Shown here: piece by piece, positions 60,539 to 64,000 of the stretch | Numbering within the stretch: the first letter of the stretch is position 1 | Layout: each line of letters begins with the position of its first letter | NCBI GenBank assembly: GCA_013360675.1 | Contig: JABWBB010000002.1 | Location: 1 to 64,000, forward strand | Reading direction: 5' to 3' | Origin: Phycisphaerales bacterium | GTDB lineage: Bacteria > Planctomycetota > Phycisphaerae > Phycisphaerales > UBA1924 | DNA length: 64,000 nt | Program-made: the position numbers and the translations under genes | Notes under the pieces: model-generated | Told to the model about the DNA's origin: nothing | Seen by the model: the letters and a program-made list of their open reading frames with translations, nothing else | The model's database searches: none

Positions 60539-61225
60539 ATGGGCCAAGCGAAGCGGGCAACACTGACGCCGGATTATCAGCGGGATTGGCCGCGGTACTT
60601 TGACGCCGTGCGGGGGATGCCGCCTCGCGACACGCTATTGCGGGCGTTGGAGTTGTTCGAAAAAGAGGATGCCCGCCCGAGGAAGACGCCGAGATTGCGC
60701 ACGGCGGTGGACATCGGGTGCGGGGAGGGGCGCGACCTGCGGGCGATGCTCGGGCGGGCCGGGCCCACGCGATGGATCGTCGTCGGGTACGACGACTCGG
60801 AGGAGGCGGTGCGCCGGACGCGGGCGGCGGCGGGCAAAGGCGAGAGCGAACGCTGGTGGGTGCACCAAGCCTCAATGGAGGACCTGGCGCGGGTCTTTAA
60901 GGACGACCACGAGGCGGACGCGAGCGTGGACCTGGTGAACGCGAGTTTCGCGCTGCCTTTTTGCGAGCCGCGGGCGTTTCCCGCGCTGTGGCGGTGGATC
61001 GGGCGGTTGCTCAAGCCGGGGGGGCGGTTCGCGGGGCAGTTCTTCGGGGACCGGGACGAATGGGCGAGCGTGCGCCCCAGGAGCCATCGCACCCGCGCGG
61101 GAGTGAAACGGTTGCTGCGGGATTTTGATGTGGAATGGCTCGACGAGGTCGAGAAGGACGGCGACGACGCGATGGGGGGGCTCAAGCACCACCATGTTTT
61201 TCACGTGGTGGCGAAGAAGCGATAG
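60539..61225 (+). CDS. Class I SAM-dependent methyltransferase
   Basis: 228 residues. Motif I TAVDIGCGEGRDLRAML, a second strand WIVVGYDDSEEAVRRT, a putative motif IV SVDLVNASFALPFCE and LLKPGGRFAGQFFGDRDE. Resembles TehB-like methyltransferases. Substrate unknown. It diverges from the UbiD gene by only 12 bases and precedes the ABC genes on the same strand. Confidence 0.8.
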   Translation: MGQAKRATLTPDYQRDWPRYFDAVRGMPPRDTLLRALELFEKEDARPRKTPRLRTAVDIGCGEGRDLRAMLGRAGPTRWIVVGYDDSEEAVRRTRAAAGKGESERWWVHQASMEDLARVFKDDHEADASVDLVNASFALPFCEPRAFPALWRWIGRLLKPGGRFAGQFFGDRDEWASVRPRSHRTRAGVKRLLRDFDVEWLDEVEKDGDDAMGGLKHHHVFHVVAKKR

Positions 61226-61279
61226 GCGAGATTGCTTCGGTGCAAGGCGGAGCACGGGATACCCAAGGATGCCACAAGC

Positions 61280-62275
61280 ATGGTGACGCACGCGGCGGAG
61301 ACAGGATGGGCCATCGACCTCACGAACGTCTCGAAGACGTACCGGGGGAAGGTGCGGGCGCTGCGGGGCATCGACACGCGCGTGCGCGCGGGCGAGATCT
61401 TCGGCCTGCTCGGGCCCAACGGGGCGGGCAAGTCCACGCTGGTGAAGATTCTGATGACCGTGATCCGCCCGACGACCGCCAGCGGCACGATGCTAGGGCA
61501 ACGCGTGGGGCACAAGCCCACGCTGGCGCGGGTGGGGTACCTGCCCGAGCATCATCGGTTTCCCGAGTATCTGACCGGGGCGCAGGTGATTGATTACTAC
61601 GGAGCGCTGGCGGGCATGCCGCGGGCTCAGCGACGTAAACGGCGCGACGAACTGCTCGAGATCGTCGGGATGAAGGACTGGGCCGACACCAAGGTGCGCG
61701 GCTATTCCAAGGGCATGCGCCAGCGCGTGGGCATCGCCCAGGCCATCGTCAATAACCCCGATTTAGTGGTGCTTGATGAGCCCACCGACGGCGTCGATCC
61801 GGTGGGGCGGCGAGACATCCGCGCGATCCTCGTCCGGCTCAAGGAGCAGGGCAAGACCGTTTTTCTCAACAGCCACCTGCTGAGCGAACTCGAGATGGTG
61901 TGCGATCGCGTGGCGATCCTGGTGCAGGGGACAGTCGCCAGTCAGGGAACGATCGACGAACTCACCTGCGGCAAGATCCGATATGACATCGAGATCGTCG
62001 GTGGTGATGAGGCCGCGGCACAACGATCGCTCGCGGCGGCGGCGGGGAGCACGCCCCACACCATTGCGAGGAACACGCTCTCGCTCGCCACGACTGATGC
62101 CGCCGTAGTGCAGCCGGTGATCGATGCGTTGCGTGCCGGTGGCGTGATCATCCGGTCGATCAGGCCGGTGCGCCCGTCGTTGGAAGACCTGTTCATGGAG
62201 GCGGTGACGGATCCGACCACGGGCGTCGCACTCCCGCCGGGGGCGCGCAAGGGCGCGGGGAGGGAGGGCTCATGA
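61280..62275 (+). CDS. ABC transporter ATP-binding protein
   Basis: 331 residues. Walker A GLLGPNGAGKSTLVKIL, signature YSKGMRQRVGIAQAI, Walker B NPDLVVLDEPTDGVDP and the H-loop NSHLLSE. The C-terminal 90 residues are the extension typical of exporters in the DrrA/NatA group. It pairs with the permease gene, which it overlaps by ATGA. The ATG at 61280 is chosen over a weaker TTG upstream. Substrate unknown. Confidence 0.92.
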   Translation: MVTHAAETGWAIDLTNVSKTYRGKVRALRGIDTRVRAGEIFGLLGPNGAGKSTLVKILMTVIRPTTASGTMLGQRVGHKPTLARVGYLPEHHRFPEYLTGAQVIDYYGALAGMPRAQRRKRRDELLEIVGMKDWADTKVRGYSKGMRQRVGIAQAIVNNPDLVVLDEPTDGVDPVGRRDIRAILVRLKEQGKTVFLNSHLLSELEMVCDRVAILVQGTVASQGTIDELTCGKIRYDIEIVGGDEAAAQRSLAAAAGSTPHTIARNTLSLATTDAAVVQPVIDALRAGGVIIRSIRPVRPSLEDLFMEAVTDPTTGVALPPGARKGAGREGS

Positions 62276-63432
62276 CGCAGATCCTCGCGCTGCTGACGGA
62301 TTCGTACCGCGAACTCAACTCGCGCAAACTCTTCTGGATCACCATGCTTTTATCGGGGCTGGTGGTGGGGGTCTTCGCGGCGTTCGGGCTCAATGACAAG
62401 GGGATCAGCTTCCTGTGGTGGCAGTTCGACACGCCACTGCTCTCGGCCAAGACGATCGAGCCGCGGAAGTTCTACATCTTCGCCTTCGCCAACCTGGGGA
62501 TCCCCATCTGGCTCACGTGGGCGGCGATGATCCTGGCGTTGATCTCGACCTCGAGCATCTTTCCCGATTTCATCGCGGGTGGGGCCATCGAGCTGACCCT
62601 GTCGAAGCCGATATCGCGCATGCGTCTGTTCCTTGTGAAGTACGTGCTGGGGCTGCTCTTTGTGGTGCTGCAAGTGGGTGTTTTCTCGCTGGCCTGTTTT
62701 CTGGTGATCGGCGTGCGGGGGGAATCGTGGGAGCCGAGCCTGTTCCTGGCGGTGCCCATCGTGACGCTGGTGTTCAGTTATTTGTTTGGCGTGTGCGTGC
62801 TGGTGGGGATGATGACGCGCTCGACGATCGCCGCACTGCTGGCGACGCTGCTCTTCTGGCTCTTTCTGTGGGGGTTGAACACGACCGACGGGATCTTCGT
62901 GCTGCAGCGGGAAACGTCGATCGTGAATCACGAACGGGCGCAGAAGCGCGTCGAACGCCAGGAGCTGGCCTCGCGCCGTCGCATCGAGCAACTCGCGGCG
63001 GCGGGAGAGCCCGTGCCCACCGCCGATACGTTGCCGGCCAATGTTCGTGATGAGCTCGAAGCGGTCAACGCGTTCCTCGCCCCGGCACGCAAGGAAGCCG
63101 CAGACGCCGAGGAAAGCGCGGCCTTCTGGAAGCGCTGGACGCGTCTCATCGTGGGGGCCAAGACGGTGCTGCCCAAGACGGTGGACACGACCGCGCTGCT
63201 CGACCGCTGGCTGCTCACCCCGGAAGACAAGGCGCTGTTCAGCCCCGAGCGGGGCGAATCGGGCGACCCCGACGGCAAGGTTCGCTTTGGCCAGCCGGAT
63301 CGGGAAGTTCAGAAACGAGCCGAGGAGGCGGTGCGAGGACGGACGGTCTACTGGGTGATCGGCACCTCGCTGGGGTTTGAGGCGCTGGTGGTGCTGGTGG
63401 CGGGGTGGTTGTTCTGCCGTCGTGATTTCTAG
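62272..63432 (+). CDS. ABC-2-type permease
   Basis: 386 residues with six hydrophobic helices (about 18-38, 75-95, 110-130, 140-160, 168-190 and 360-380) and a long soluble loop of about 130 residues (about 205-335). Such layouts occur in ABC-2 exporters with an ATP-binding partner, here the preceding gene. The loop is larger than usual for the NatB/DrrB group. Confidence 0.85.
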   Translation: MTQILALLTDSYRELNSRKLFWITMLLSGLVVGVFAAFGLNDKGISFLWWQFDTPLLSAKTIEPRKFYIFAFANLGIPIWLTWAAMILALISTSSIFPDFIAGGAIELTLSKPISRMRLFLVKYVLGLLFVVLQVGVFSLACFLVIGVRGESWEPSLFLAVPIVTLVFSYLFGVCVLVGMMTRSTIAALLATLLFWLFLWGLNTTDGIFVLQRETSIVNHERAQKRVERQELASRRRIEQLAAAGEPVPTADTLPANVRDELEAVNAFLAPARKEAADAEESAAFWKRWTRLIVGAKTVLPKTVDTTALLDRWLLTPEDKALFSPERGESGDPDGKVRFGQPDREVQKRAEEAVRGRTVYWVIGTSLGFEALVVLVAGWLFCRRDF

Positions 63433-63545
63433 AAGTGAGCCCGCGCGTGCTCCCGGGCTTTGTAGAATGACGCCTCAAGGCGGTTTGGGGCGGGCGCTCG
63501 TGTGGGCGTGCGGCCGGATCGCGTGCCGAGGCGAAACACCCCGCG

Positions 63546-64000
63546 ATGAAGTACGTCCCGGCCCAGGTGGTTCATTTTCTGAGGCAGCGTGGCGCGAAGC
63601 GCAATCTCGGGGCGCTGGCCCGCTTCATGTTCGCGCTGCTGGGGCTGATCACGCTCTACAGCATCGTGTTCCACTACGTGATGCAGTATGAGGGGCGCGA
63701 GTTTTCGTGGCTGACGGGCTTCTACTGGACGCTGACGGTGATGTCGACGCTGGGCTTTGGCGACATCACGTTCCACTCGGATCTTGGCCGACTCTTCTCC
63801 ATGCTCGTGCTGCTGACGGGGATTGTCTGCCTGATGATCCTGCTGCCGTTCACGATCATCCAGTTCTTCTACGCGCCGTGGGTTGAGGCGCAGTCGGCGG
63901 CGCGAACCCCCCGCGTGCTGCCCGAGCAGACCCAGGGGCACGTGATCCTCACCAGCCATGAGCCCGTGTCATCGGCGTTGATCCGCAAGCTCGAGCAGTA
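63546..64000 (+). CDS. Potassium channel protein with TrkA-N/RCK start (3' end outside window)
   Basis: 151 codons from ATG at 63546, open to the window edge. Two membrane helices (about 28-48 and 90-112) flank a pore loop with TLGFGDI, a close variant of the K+ selectivity filter TVGYGD. After the second helix the sequence HVILTSHEPVSSALIRKL begins a TrkA-N nucleotide-binding fold. It should be a two-helix K+ channel with an RCK regulatory domain. The rest lies outside the window. Confidence 0.88.
   Translation, partial: MKYVPAQVVHFLRQRGAKRNLGALARFMFALLGLITLYSIVFHYVMQYEGREFSWLTGFYWTLTVMSTLGFGDITFHSDLGRLFSMLVLLTGIVCLMILLPFTIIQFFYAPWVEAQSAARTPRVLPEQTQGHVILTSHEPVSSALIRKLEQ

Overview
The window looks like chromosomal DNA from a high-GC planctomycete, most likely class Phycisphaerae. 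The evidence is an N-terminal LEPR-type motif (LEPRLVLS) on a large exported protein, short 'CP..C...VP' zinc-ribbon proteins, CBM48 modules fused to ParA, lpxA and several beta-barrel or lipoprotein genes (a Gram-negative envelope), fliM, and a bacterial topoisomerase VI B subunit. The species cannot be named from sequence alone.

Region 1 (1-15,878) is a copper/redox resistance cluster. A divergent, Cys-rich Rrf2 regulator faces a long run of plus-strand genes. They encode a Met/Gly-rich Spy-like protein, a Cys-rich CBM48-like protein, an HD-GYP protein, a membrane electron-transfer module (FNR-ferredoxin, b-type membrane protein, seven-heme cytochrome c), TolC, a Tat-exported multicopper oxidase, small membrane proteins, a Csp-like copper-storage protein, CsoR with a clear operator/promoter, an HMA lipoprotein, an outer-membrane barrel, a very small Cys-rich membrane protein with an apparent ATT start, and the CopA P-type ATPase.

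Region 2 (about 15,880-28,800) is a mobile or phage-derived island. It opens with a ParB-methyltransferase and small and large terminase genes, but has no portal or capsid genes. Next is a seven-gene, translationally coupled operon (20,342-25,384) behind a promoter with a perfect palindrome: a carrier-protein-like gene, XRE repressor, ImmA/IrrE protease, divergent thymidylate-synthase-fold protein, thymidylate-kinase-like protein, a protein resembling the helical 5-hmdU kinase/thymine-pyrophosphorylase family, and a second ThyA-family protein with all active-site residues at canonical spacing. I read this as a regulated thymidine (hyper)modification pathway, the most interesting content here. 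The island ends with a HARE-HTH protein, a DUF2924 protein and a large serine recombinase.

Region 3 (29,164-64,000) is chromosomal housekeeping DNA: tRNA-Ser, tRNA-Met and tRNA-Gly, crcB, top6B, a ParA-CBM48 pair, aroB, rsfS, an MBL-fold hydrolase, lpxA, lipB, fliM, dsbD, an M16 peptidase, thiE, a 6PGL-like gene, rluA, hemW, an FHA protein, purA-uppS-cdsA, ruvB, a UbiD decarboxylase, a methyltransferase, an ABC exporter, and the start of a potassium channel gene cut by the window end.
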